A stretch of DNA of 64,000 nucleotides from Cokeromyces recurvatus (taxonomy: Eukaryota > Mucoromycota > Mucoromycetes > Mucorales > Mucoraceae): positions 310,001-374,000 of the forward strand of contig NW_026251390.1 of NCBI RefSeq assembly GCF_025118155.1, read 5' to 3'. The notes beneath the pieces were generated by a model. That model saw nothing but the letters and a program-made list of their open reading frames with translations. It was not told the DNA's origin and did no database searches. A program made the position numbers and the translations under genes. Shown here in pieces: positions 1 through 10,083 of this stretch. How positions within the stretch are numbered: the first letter of the stretch is position 1; the number at the start of each line of letters is the position of its first letter.

Positions 1-1585
1 AATCATATAAGAAATATAGAAATCCTTAAAATTGATGTACTTTTTTTTTTTTTTTTTAAAAAAAATATCATTTATTTAAGTCTTTATGGTCACTAGCACT
101 TTGCAGTTACCGTGATAGTATTCAGATTGAAATCTATCTTTCGCAAATATTATTTGCAAATATACAACTTCTTTATTGCATGACTTAACTGGAATGCTTA
201 CTAATCAGAATCCATGTTTAGTGTCGTTCTCGAAAAAGATATCAATATACTGTATTCAGGAAAAAAAAACAATTTAGATTGATACACGATTGGAGAATCA
301 CTCTAGAACCCTTTCAATACTTTATTAATCAATGTTCCTCACATTTATTACTAAATAGTCTTCTTCTGAGAATGCCTTAATAGCATAGCTTGTTAAGCAA
401 AAAAAATTCTTTTATATGTTTCTTTACATTGTTTGGGTAATAAAGTCGGTCATGTGACCATATAATAATTGATGAGCTAGTATTTATCATACTTTTATAA
501 ATTTGGCGACTGATTTGCCTATGTTAACAACGTATTCCCTTAATTGTTGTTGCATTCATGATGGGCAACAGCTCATTAAATTTATATATGGATAGATTTA
601 ATCTTTAATAAAAAAAAACACAATCAGTACCTTAAATTTCGTGTATGTACAGCTAGATAAATTTGAAGCTATGTCCAAAAGCATCAGCTTATGATGTGAC
701 ACATCAATCATTACATAACGTTTTATACAGCACTTGAAGTTCTTTCTAGACTGGTTAACTATAAGTTTTTATTTCAATAATGAAATGTATTAAATAGCAA
801 CAATTCTATTTACCTCAATAAGGTAATATCGTATTTAATTATAATATCCGTATTTAATAATTTCTCTAATTGCGACCCTTCGTTATTACTGTTAAAGTCT
901 AAAATCTTATTTTTTTTATAAACTTCATAAAGAAAAGGAGGAGTGTTAGTAAGAATAACACACATATAATTTATAAAAAAAGTTAATTTTCTTTTAAAAT
1001 ATAACTCTTCATAACATTTCGGTTTTCTCAAGCCCCATTGTATGTAAATACATAACTGATATCTAATCAAGACAAAAAGTAAATTCGTGTATAATCTATT
1101 CCAATTTAATATTCTCTTATCCTGGGTTTTTTCATTTCTCTCTTTTATCTCCTTAATGAAAAAAATAAAATGAATAATACCACAACTAGCGACTGCGATA
1201 TTTTTTTTTTTTTAAAAAAAAAGTGTCATATTCTATCCTTATTTTCTCTCTATATAACCACCCCGTATATCCTTTTTGACTTTATTTAGCGACCCTTAGT
1301 ATCGAATTATTTTTCTATAGTTTAACGACTTTTCAGAGTGTGTCCAAATAGGTTAATTTACCAAGATTTTATAATACATAATCTTCAATTATTTTTAAAT
1401 TGAGAATTTCGAAAAGTATGAAATATATAAATGGCACAAAGTATTCTTGAGACGAAAAATTGTTAAATTTGTAAATCAGTAGGGTTATAAAAATATACAT
1501 GTATATAAATATATATTTTTTTTTTTATAAATCTTGATCAAAATTCAATATACGCATATAAATGTATATATTGGTATTTTTTTTT
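1..1585. other. AT-rich spacer without a recognised gene
   Basis: No coding frame in this stretch has recognisable similarity or a convincing exon structure. It holds short A and T runs and lies downstream of the malate synthase stop codon, so its right edge must include that gene's 3' untranslated region. A minus-strand frame near 810-1070 is open for 86 codons but matches nothing I know. Confidence 0.6.
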
Positions 1586-2542
1586 TTATAATTTAGCATT
1601 AGAACTAATAGAAACAATATCATCATAAAGTAAATCAGGAAGGAAGTCATCATAATGTTTGCCTGTAACGTTAGTAGCGAGGGCCTTCTTAGCAGCTTCA
1701 TATTTGGAATTCTCATATTTATCACCGAGCTTCTTTTGAATTTTGTGAATTTCCTCATCTAAAATTTTGGAAATATATTCACCATCAACCACCTTTCCTT
1801 TATCGGTCTGCACTTTATGATGGGCCCATTGATAGAGTTGCGATCGAGAAATTTCGTAAGTAGCCAAATCTTCCATTAAATTAAAGATAGGAACACAACC
1901 AACACCTCTTAACCAGGCTTCCATATAAGCTAAAGCAATTTCAATATTTTCACGCACAGATTCCTCTGTAATTGTTCCCTTAAAGTTAATATCCAACAAA
2001 TCTGTAGCTGTCACCTTTACATCATCACGACGAACATGAATTTGATTAGGTTGTGGCATATGTTTATCAAAGATTTCGAGAGCAATTTTAACAAGATCTG
2101 GATGTGCTACCCAAGTGCCATCATGGCCTGCTGTGACTTCACGAAGCTTATCATTACGAACCTTCGTCATAGCCACTTCATTTGCCTGAGGATTATTTTT
2201 AATAGGGATTTGAGCAGCCATACCACCCATAGCATGTACACCACGTTTATGGCAAGTTTGAATTAGTAAGCGAACATAGGCATCCATGAAAGGGACGGTC
2301 ATTGTTACAGAGGATCGTTGAGGTAAAATAAATTGGGAATGATTGCGAAGCTTCTTGATAAAGGAGAAGATGTAATCCCAACGACCGCAATTCAAACCAG
2401 CAGAGTGATCACGGAGTTCATAAATAATCTCATCCATTTCATAAGCAGCAAGAAGAGTTTCAATTAAGACTGTACCACGAATAGTACCTCGAGGAATATT
2501 AAGCATATCCTGAGCGGTATTGAAAATATCATTCCAAAGTCT

Positions 2543-2580
<38 letters not shown>

Positions 2581-3541
2581 AATAAAAATATCTAAAAAAT
2601 TTTAATTATTTTAACTTTACCTGGCTTCCAAATGAGACTCCATCTTGGGTAAATAGAAATAAGGGCCTTTACCACGCTTAATAAGTTCTTTTGCGTTATG
2701 GAAAAAGTAAAGGGCAAAATCAAAGATAGAAGCTGACATAGGTTCACCATCGACAAGAACATGTTTTTCAACCATGTGCCAACCTCTAGGTCTAGAAAAA
2801 GCCAAAAAAAAACCCATCAGCCAATCATAATTGAACAATAAAAAAAAAGGAACTTGTTCCAATAAAAAAAAAATCACATAAAAAGTAATGATCTCCGCAC
2901 TTGTATACATATAAATATTATCACTCAAAAAAGGAAAAAATGCTTACCTAACAAGAAGTGTTGCAATTTGACCATCCTTACGAAGAGCATATTTCTTACC
3001 ATTAGCATTAGTGAATTCAATCGATTCATTAACAGCATCACGCATATTAACTTGGCCACTAATAATATTTTCCCAAGTAGGAGAAGTAGAATCTAAATAA
3101 GAATATCAATAAATACACCGTTTTTTTTGTTTTATTTTATTTTAGTTTAGTTTATTTAAATATACCTTCAAAGTCGGCCATAAAAGTTTTTGCACCAGAA
3201 TTCAATGCATTAATAACCATCTTACGATCAACGGGACCAGTAATTTCTACACGACGATCTTGAAGACCGGGAGCAGGAGGAGCAGCACGCCAGTTAGGAT
3301 CATTACGAATGTAAGCTGTTTCTGGTAAAAAATCGGGAAGAACACCTCGATCAAGAGCTTGTTGTCGAAGAACTCGCTTTTGCAATAAAGCTTTACGAGT
3401 AGGATTGAAGGTTCGTTGAAGAATTGCAATGAACTGTAAAGCTTGAGGAGAAAGTATCTCCGCTTCAGTTGTAGTGACAGGTGCTAAAATAGCAACACCG
3501 GGAACATTTGACTTAATAAGATTTGCAATTCGAGAAGACAT
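1586..3541 (-). CDS. Malate synthase, peroxisomal (glyoxylate cycle)
   Basis: Condenses glyoxylate with acetyl-CoA to malate, the second dedicated step of the glyoxylate cycle, used for growth on acetate or fatty acids. Four exons in coding order: 3541-3166, 3092-2948, 2791-2621 and 2540-1586, giving 548 residues, the normal size for fungal malate synthase A. Family landmarks are clear: FMADFED with [11 protein letters not shown] in the first two exons, then [49 protein letters not shown] and [21 protein letters not shown] in the later part. The chain ends in AKL, an accepted type 1 peroxisomal targeting tripeptide, so a glyoxysome or peroxisome location is expected. The start is the first ATG of the conserved N-terminus. 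The third intron carries a 30-nt homopolymer. Family identity is sure; exact splice sites rest on frame and GT..AG rules. Confidence 0.96.
2550..2579. repeat. 30-nt T tract inside malate synthase intron 3
   Basis: Uninterrupted T on the plus strand, so A in the sense strand of the gene. It occupies over a third of the 80-nt intron 2541-2620 and starts 8 nt from the acceptor. Confidence 0.9.
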
Positions 3542-4011
3542 GTTAGATATTTAACTGTTTTATATGTGGATGTGGGTCTTTTAGTTAAAGAAAAAGAAAG
3601 AGAAAATAATAAATGATTTAATGAATTTATGCTTGTTTTTTTTATGATAAGTGACTGTTACTCCACTGAGTCAAATCACTAAATACAGACATAGTATCAC
3701 ATGCTTATTTTATCATATTCACATGAAGTTTGCCTGTGAGAAGTAAAGGAAAAACAATAGTAGTTATTATTATTAATGTATGTTTACAAGTTTAGTTTAA
3801 TAAATACAAATTTTTTTTTTTGAATTAAAGCATTATACAATGAATAAAGAAAGAAGAAGAATCGAATAAAAAAAAAGAGCAATTTAAATGAATTAGTAAT
3901 TCAATTATAGCTGATAATAACCGATATTTTCCATTAAAGTCAAAGCAGAACGGAAACTAATTAAATGTCCGGGTTCATTTATGTATATGAAATGGCTAAA
4001 ATAATAGACAT

Positions 4012-4054
<43 letters not shown>

Positions 4055-6373
4055 CTCAAAGAAATGGATAATGTTTTCTCAGAAATGCTCGCTAATGTGG
4101 ATATGCAAAGTATCCCTTTATTTTTTTTTCCTTATTATTTTATATTTTACTACATGGCTATTATTTAAATATAACAAAAAGAAAAAGAAGTATTTCCCTG
4201 TTTACCCACGAAAAAGCAAAGTCATTATCTAAAATACTTGATTTGTTATGGAATGGGCCTTGAAAAATGAAAGACAGAGTAACTCTTTCAATAATATTTG
4301 TTGCACAAATGGAAGTCATCATAAGTGAACTCATTTCTTCTTTTCTTTAATGCTCATATTTGGGAAGGAAATGACTTTATACATAAGATAATAAGTAAAG
4401 CTATACTATCAGCTTAAACTAAATAGGTTTATGAAAGTATATAATTTTGTCATTATGATTTTTTTTTCTAACTTATTTGAGGAAAATAGAGAGTAAATGA
4501 AGAATGACTATTATTGTTTATATCAAATAGTGTTTACACATTATTTAATAAATAGTCTAGTTTGAATTTAATATTTATCATAAAATGTATTGGTCACATA
4601 TCAAAGCTTAGTATAAGTGTGTATGGATACTTCTGCTTCGCTTGAATACTTATAATCATTATACACTGCAAGCAATAAGTATATCTTGTATAGGATATAG
4701 TCAAATTTTAGCGGTGATTTCTAAATGTTATTTTTTTTGGGTCACTTTTTACTAATAAATGTTAAAATAGAAGTTATATTATATCTTAGAGGCTACAATA
4801 GTATTCATATATCCAAAAAAAAGTGCATTTCTACTGCCATTTTTTATCATTTTATTTAATTTTTAATATTACAGCTATTTTGGCTGTAGACAAGGAATTT
4901 CATTTATGCGCCATTTCCACCAATAAAATTACATAAAATGAAAATTGCTGATTCTGAAAAGTACTTTAACCTTTTTTTTTATTCCCCACAAATTTTATAT
5001 GCGTAACTTTAATTATAGGCTTATAAAATGTAAATTACATTTCAATAATGTAAAATACATAGCAATTGTTTCAAATCATACTTATTATTTTTTTTTCTCA
5101 CTCATATGTTTACCAAAAAAAAAGTACACGTAATATAATAAAATGAAATAAAGACTTTTTATTATATATATGTAAAAGAAGTTTTATTAAATTGCATTCA
5201 ATTTAATTTATTTTGCATTTCAATTAGATCATGTAATGTGTTGATTTATTAATTTATTTTAGTTTTGAAATAAAGAAAAGAAAAAAACTAATTAAAGCAA
5301 TTCCATTACTAATGATTCTATACATCTGTTAACAATTAGTAAATTTAGAAAAAAATAAAAACAAGATTTAGCAATTACACAATTAATGTAGTTGTGTCCA
5401 TTTCAATTAAATTCCTTTTTTTTATTTTTTATTTAACGATGACCAACATTACCGACATTGACAAATGCAAATGTTCTGCAATCAGCTCGAAAAAACCTTA
5501 AAGACTTTACTATATACTTTCAAGAGGTAATTACTACAATTACAAGAGTAATGACATCTCTATTGTCTAAGGAAGATGACGTCGGTAAATGAATTAACAC
5601 ATGTAATTAACAATTCTTATTTTATTTTTTTTATTTTTTTTTTTACACTTGTAACATTAGTTTATTAAATAACATACGGACATTAATATATACAACACTG
5701 CTGATGATAACGATTTTTTTTCTGACATACTACTTAGTATCAAAGATATTTTTACTAAAGGATATTATTGTTATTGCTATACTTTATCATATGCTAGCTT
5801 TTATTAATTATTTATTCTATCGATAGTGTATACTTCTTTTGTAGATGGAACCCTTTTCTGTTGATCACTTCACTTGCTACTACTTTTTGTTTCTGTTCTG
5901 TATGATAATCCTTGCAATCTCTGTGTTCTTTTTCTTTTTTTTCCCCAAAGCCCCAAAGGATTCTTTAATCAATGGCCATGTTATCAATAGAATATGTATT
6001 CAAGGTAAGTGTGATTTTTTACATGTAATGCTTATAGCATACTCTTTTATTATTATATTACTTTATTTTATTATATTATATTATTTTATTATTATTATAA
6101 TTATTTTATATGTATAAATAAATAAAAAAAAAGTAAATAAGAAGCCACATTTTTTGTAAACAATGTATTTAATAATGTCCAATAAAGAAAGGCAATAAAG
6201 AAGCCTATTTAATATAAACAAAGCCTAAAAGGGAATAAAATACCATCTATATAACCCAATAATGTATAACTATGTTTTGATGAGTCATGAAGCATAAAGC
6301 CAATGATAAACAACATGGTATGTAAAATATTAGCAAATGAAAAGCAATCATAAAGTACAGGATTTAATCAAAA
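3542..6373. other. Gene-poor AT-rich spacer
   Basis: Upstream flank of malate synthase, so its promoter must lie at the left edge. The rest contains only short open frames dominated by F, Y, I and K codons. A 41-nt T tract lies at 4014-4054. A short stretch at 5952-6004 is bounded by an AG and a GTAAGT donor and could be a relic exon, but I cannot link it to anything. Confidence 0.6.
4014..4054. repeat. 41-nt T homopolymer
   Basis: Uninterrupted T tract in the spacer upstream of malate synthase. It is one of at least fifteen homopolymers of 30 nt or more in this window. Confidence 0.9.
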
Positions 6374-6640
6374 CTTGTAAAAAACAGTACATGAAATATA
6401 TAAACCCTATGTGTATCTTGTAGAAAAAAGTACAAGAAATGTTCAAAACTTGTATATATCCTGTAGAAAAAGTGCAAGATTTGTTTATATCTTGATTATA
6501 TCTTGTATGATTTTGAGGCAGGATTTATACATATCTTGTACATATATCTTGCACATACATGAGATGTCTAATTCTTGTAGTACATGATATAATACAAGAT
6601 ATATACAAATCCTGTGTTATATCTTGTAAAAAATATACTC
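6374..6640. repeat. Decayed minisatellite, about 43-bp period
   Basis: The first three units begin at 6374, 6417 and 6460 with CTTGTA, CTTGTAGAAA and CCTGTAGAAA. The first two are exactly 43 nt and share their A-rich left half and TAT end. Further right the register is lost, but the words ATATCTTGTA and ACAAGATATA continue to about 6640, in both orientations, giving short hairpin potential. No coding frame explains it. Confidence 0.6.
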
Positions 6641-6978
6641 AGATGATTGCAGTGTTAATGGGCCCATCTATATCAGTATTGGAAAAAAATAACATTTTTT
6701 TACATTTTACGAAAGTGTACAAAAAACCCACCCCTTCATGTCGTAAAACCCTTTGGTAAAAACTTCTGTTATGTACACTTCGAAAATGAGGCACAAGCTG
6801 TAATCTTTTATATATATATATATATATATGCTGTTCAAAAAAAAAAGCCCAATCTGTCGCACTCTTGAAACAATTACTGTACGAACTGCCATTTGTAATG
6901 GCAAGCCTGTTAGTTATGTAACGTATGATTCATATGAAGGATAAGTAAATACAATCTCACTTTTTGTCATATTCATAG

Positions 6979-7170
6979 TGCTTTAAGGGACTACAAAACA
7001 TCTTGGGTGACTCTTCTTTTTGCTACTGTAAACCAGTACAATCAGCGCCGGAGGAGCAGCCGCCTACCCAAGAGCAGCCACCGACTCAAAAACATTCACC
7101 TGTTATAGAACAAGCTCTGGATATAAGCATAAGTAATATTATAGTAAATGAATTACATAATAAAGGATAA
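6979..7170 (+). pseudogene. Exon-like coding fragment with PPTQ repeats, unknown
   Basis: After a TTCATAG acceptor-like sequence a frame stays open for 63 codons to a TAA at 7168-7170. It contains CYCKPVQSAPEEQPPTQ followed by a second EQPPTQ unit and then VIEQALDISISN near the end. I do not recognise the family. Its last third falls inside dispersed repeat R1, whose second copy at 12297 encodes a similar VIEQALNISI stretch, so this is probably the 3' end of a repeated gene or element rather than a unique gene. No matching upstream exon was found: the donor at 6004-6005 is in an incompatible phase. Confidence 0.3.
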
Positions 7171-7375
7171 ACTATAAGCCTGGAATTTGAAATAAAACTC
7201 TGTATATAACATCTTGTAAATAATATAAAACTTATTGACATCCAATTGTCTAGATGTATCAATTATAAGACATCGTATCATTTCTACATATTTATTTTTA
7301 TAGCCCTGACAAAGGATTCAGGTCGTCTTTGATTCACTAAAATAGACATCAGGAACCTATATACTCAGATCAAAC
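7101..7375 (+). repeat. Dispersed repeat R1, copy 1
   Basis: About 275 bp that aligns in the same orientation with 12297-12590. Shared landmarks in order: GTTATAGAACAAGCTCTG, ATATAAGCATAA, ACTATAAGCCTG, ATAAAACTCTGTAT, AACTTATTGA, TATTTATTTTTATA, AAAGGATTC and GGTCGTCTTTG. The copies differ by many substitutions and small indels, so the duplication is old. Neither copy has obvious terminal repeats in view. Confidence 0.75.
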
Positions 7376-7699
7376 GATTTAAATCTTAAATCAGATTATT
7401 ACAGCACCAAATAGATAATCCATAAATCAGTCTCTTGAATCAGCACAATGTATATTTGAATACTAACACTGCTTCATGACTTGTCTTTTTTATAGTTATT
7501 TTTATTTCTTTGATTTCAGGATTCATTAGCATAAACACAAGTAGTTGTTTAGACACGAAATAGTCTTTATATCATTCTTTTTACATTGAATAAACAGTCT
7601 CAAACTATACCTCCTTTTGTTTTCTTTCTTTTCTTCTTTCTCTTTGCTCTTCTTTAAGCCATACCATCACATTTACCACGCACATTATTTGAACTCACA

Positions 7700-8365
7700 C
7701 TACTGTTATAATTTTTGTCAATTATCCCCATATGTGTGATAAACGACTTTAATGACTTCACTCAATATAGGATTATCCATATCAATTGCATCCTTTATAC
7801 GGATTTTAGCTTTGTTTGATTAGAGACTAGCAATTAAGAACTTATCAAAAGCTTCAGCATCCGTCATATTAGAGATACCCAATTTTAATTTTTAGAGACT
7901 TATGTGTATATTAATCAGAAATGAATGATATTTGCTTTAACGTTAGAATTCGTTCTGAAAACATCAAAAATCAAAATCGCCTTTTTTTTTATGACTTAAA
8001 ATATGCCCATAACTCTCATTTTAACAATATATAGCCTCAATCCATAGGTTATTTGTCTTGTAGAATTCACTAAGGAAATACCAAATTTACCTGTTTGGTC
8101 ATTGTCACAACTTTTAAAGCTTTTATAGCTCTCTACATTTCTTACCCAACTACCAATGTTAAAAGGATTCATAGATCTTTTATCATTTTTATCAGTTTTG
8201 GCCACAAAGTCAATATCCTTGATATCCTTCCTTATCATTAAAGTAGTTATTTTTAATGTTGAATAGCTTATTTGATGTATCAGCTATAACAAGTCTGCCA
8301 TCAGTTTCATACTGGTTTTTTTTTTGTTCCACCATCAATAAAAATTTACTATTTATATTATATTA

Positions 8366-8399
<34 letters not shown>

Positions 8400-8470
8400 T
8401 TCGTCTATCATTGATGAGTCGATTGCCTCTGAACTAATATTTTTTTTTTCTTTATCCCAAAACTGTGTTC
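7700..8470 (-). pseudogene. Decayed coding remnant on the minus strand, unknown family
   Basis: Three minus-strand open segments follow one another with frameshifts or stops between them. From about 8325 the frame reads YETDGRLVIADTSNKL; then 8238-7996 reads from DIKDIDFVAKTDKND through FNIGSWVRNVESY to TYGLRLYIVKM; then near 7880 MTDAEAFDKFLIASL ends at a stop and continues as KAKIRIKDAIDMD. The composition is protein-like, unlike the F/Y/K-rich frames nearby, so this looks like a dead gene or element. I cannot name the family. The spacer to its right carries an ATT microsatellite at 8368-8400. Confidence 0.35.
8368..8400. repeat. (TTA)n trinucleotide microsatellite
   Basis: About eleven consecutive TTA units. 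On the opposite strand they would encode poly-Asn in the decayed reading frame, but they look like plain microsatellite DNA. Confidence 0.85.
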
Positions 8471-8839
8471 TATAAAAAGTTGTGTGCTTATTTTTGCCAT
8501 ACAGGGGTTTTTTTTTTTATGATAACTTATTCTTTTATGTTTTTTCATGTACGTTGTTGTTAAATTTAATAATATCTTCTTCGTTTGTCAATTCTTTACG
8601 TATTCTTTCTTCTATTTCAAGTCTTTGTGTATAACCAAACTAATTTCCTTACTGTTACATATTATAATTTACAAGTATTCTGTAACCGCAACAAGTATGA
8701 TAGTGGTTCTAAATAAATAACGTGTAACTTTTTATAGCAATTGTACTACACAATACGTATTAACTTTAGAGCCCATCCTCCTTTCTTTTCATTTTTTTTT
8801 ATTTTATATGAGAAAAAAAAAATTATTGAAGAGGAAGTC

Positions 8840-9170
8840 CTTTATAGTGTAGAGGTGGATTAGATTCTGTTCTTGTTTACTTCTACTACAGCCGTGTTAC
8901 TCCCAGGAATTCTCTCAATGCTGCGGGCTTTCCTCTCTTGCATGGTAGGAAATTACCCCGCGATTTAACAACATCTTTTTATCGACCTCCATTGAAGGCC
9001 TGGTGTTGAACATTGGATCCTGGAAGGTAGCATGTTATCATCAAAGCTCAGAACTAACCCCGATTTTATTATTTAATCACTCCCATCTACAGCTAACAAA
9101 GTTCATCTCTCCATGATCGCCGCTTGGCCAACAGAAAGGCGCTGCCCTTTCCGATCAAGTTGTTTTATTT
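8840..9170. other. Locally GC-richer island, origin unknown
   Basis: Base composition rises clearly above the flanks, with words such as TACCCCGCGATTT and AAGGCCTGG. One plus frame stays open for about 40 codons from 8876 (FYYSRVTPRNSLNAAG) and continues in another frame after the word GCCTGG (LNIGSWKVACYH). This suggests an old coding or element relic. I see no domain and no clean terminal repeats. Confidence 0.3.
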
Positions 9171-9649
9171 ACCTCAATTTTTTTCTTTATAAACCCAAGC
9201 TTTTAGGTGTAGTTGCCGAGTTGTGGTATTCAAAAAAAAAACAAAAAAAAATATTTCCCTTTTATGCATGCATATGCTATAATCTTATATCATCAAACAA
9301 TTTTTTTTTAATAAGAATTCAACGACCGTCGAAATAAATAGGTGTAGTCAGAGTCACTTACTCTTTCTTTATTAAACTCCAGATTTAAAGTACCTGGACA
9401 AATAATATAAAGGAAATCGACTTCAACTTATTTATGTATTATACTTTTTCATGTTACATGAACTTAAGAAAGTTGGTACTAAATAGGATCATTCTGTCGT
9501 AACTAATACTTTTCTAATACTATCTGATCTTAGATATTCTTATATGAATACCTAGCGGTTAAAATCATAGATAAAACTGTGATATTACTTGTAACGTATT
9601 AAATAAAAAATATTATAAAATAAAAATAATATAAAGACAAAAGAAAGTC

Positions 9650-9880
9650 AACGAGAGTGAACAATGGTTCTAAAGTCAATCACCTTATTTATGAATTTAA
9701 ATGGATAGGGTATTTATAAAAATTGTTAATGAGGCCTGAAATAAGATGTGAATCAGAAAAGTGTTATAGATAATGAAGTGTTAGAAATTTTAATATTGTT
9801 TGATGGAGTGGATCAAGAGAGTTTTTCAGGGGAATCTAGATAGAATTCCTTGATCCGCTTGTTTAATCAAGGAACATGAT
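9650..9880 (+). repeat. Dispersed repeat R2, copy 1
   Basis: Aligns in the same orientation with 52848-53100. Shared landmarks: a GAAC..ATGGTTCTAAA-like start, a GTATTTATAA core, CTGAAATAAG, GTGAATCAGAAAAGT (TATGAATCAGAAAAGT in copy 2), the GAGAGTTT word and GATCCGCTTGTTTAAT. Copies are clearly diverged. The GNAT fragment begins just to the right in this copy only. Confidence 0.65.
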
Positions 9881-9907
9881 ATTATAAGTCAATTCATGAC
9901 GTCAAGT

Positions 9908-10083
9908 CTTGAAAAAGCCCGTCAATTAAGCAAACAAATAATGTGGTGCGGTTAGGTGTTTGGGAGCATAATCCTTCAGTTATTAGCTTTTATACACGTC
10001 GAGGTTTTTCTAAAGTGGGAAGCCATACATTCAAATTAGGTTCACAAGAAGATACAGATCATATCATGATCAAGAAACTTTAG
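9908..10083 (+). pseudogene. GNAT acetyltransferase C-terminal fragment, frameshifted
   Basis: The frame ending at the TAG at 10081-10083 reads LGVWEHNPSVISFYTRRGF, then KVGSHTFKLG and DTDHIMIKKL. The LGVWEHN..A-I-x-FY..GF pattern is the acetyl-CoA-binding motif A/B end of the GNAT N-acetyltransferase fold. Just upstream, SLEKARQLSKQ looks like the preceding helix but sits in a different frame, so a small indel near 9938-9943 separates them. The N-terminal half of the domain is absent and no exon providing it was found. Read as a broken gene copy. Confidence 0.6.

Noticed and set aside
810..1070. 86-codon minus-strand open frame in the left spacer
   Set aside because: Ends with a protein-like stretch (NEGSQLEKLLNTD) but has no known domain, no plausible exon partner and mostly AT-biased codons; left out as unsupported.
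5952..6004. Possible short exon ending in GTAAGT
   Set aside because: Good splice signals, but no upstream start or compatible downstream exon was found, and 53 nt is too short to judge.
8840..8885. tRNA gene suggested by a TAGTGTAGAGGTGG A-box-like word
   Set aside because: No B-box at the right distance and no anticodon or acceptor stem pairing.
9113..9337. 74-codon plus-strand open frame
   Set aside because: Runs from the GC-richer island into poly-K/F translation; no domain and no coding bias.
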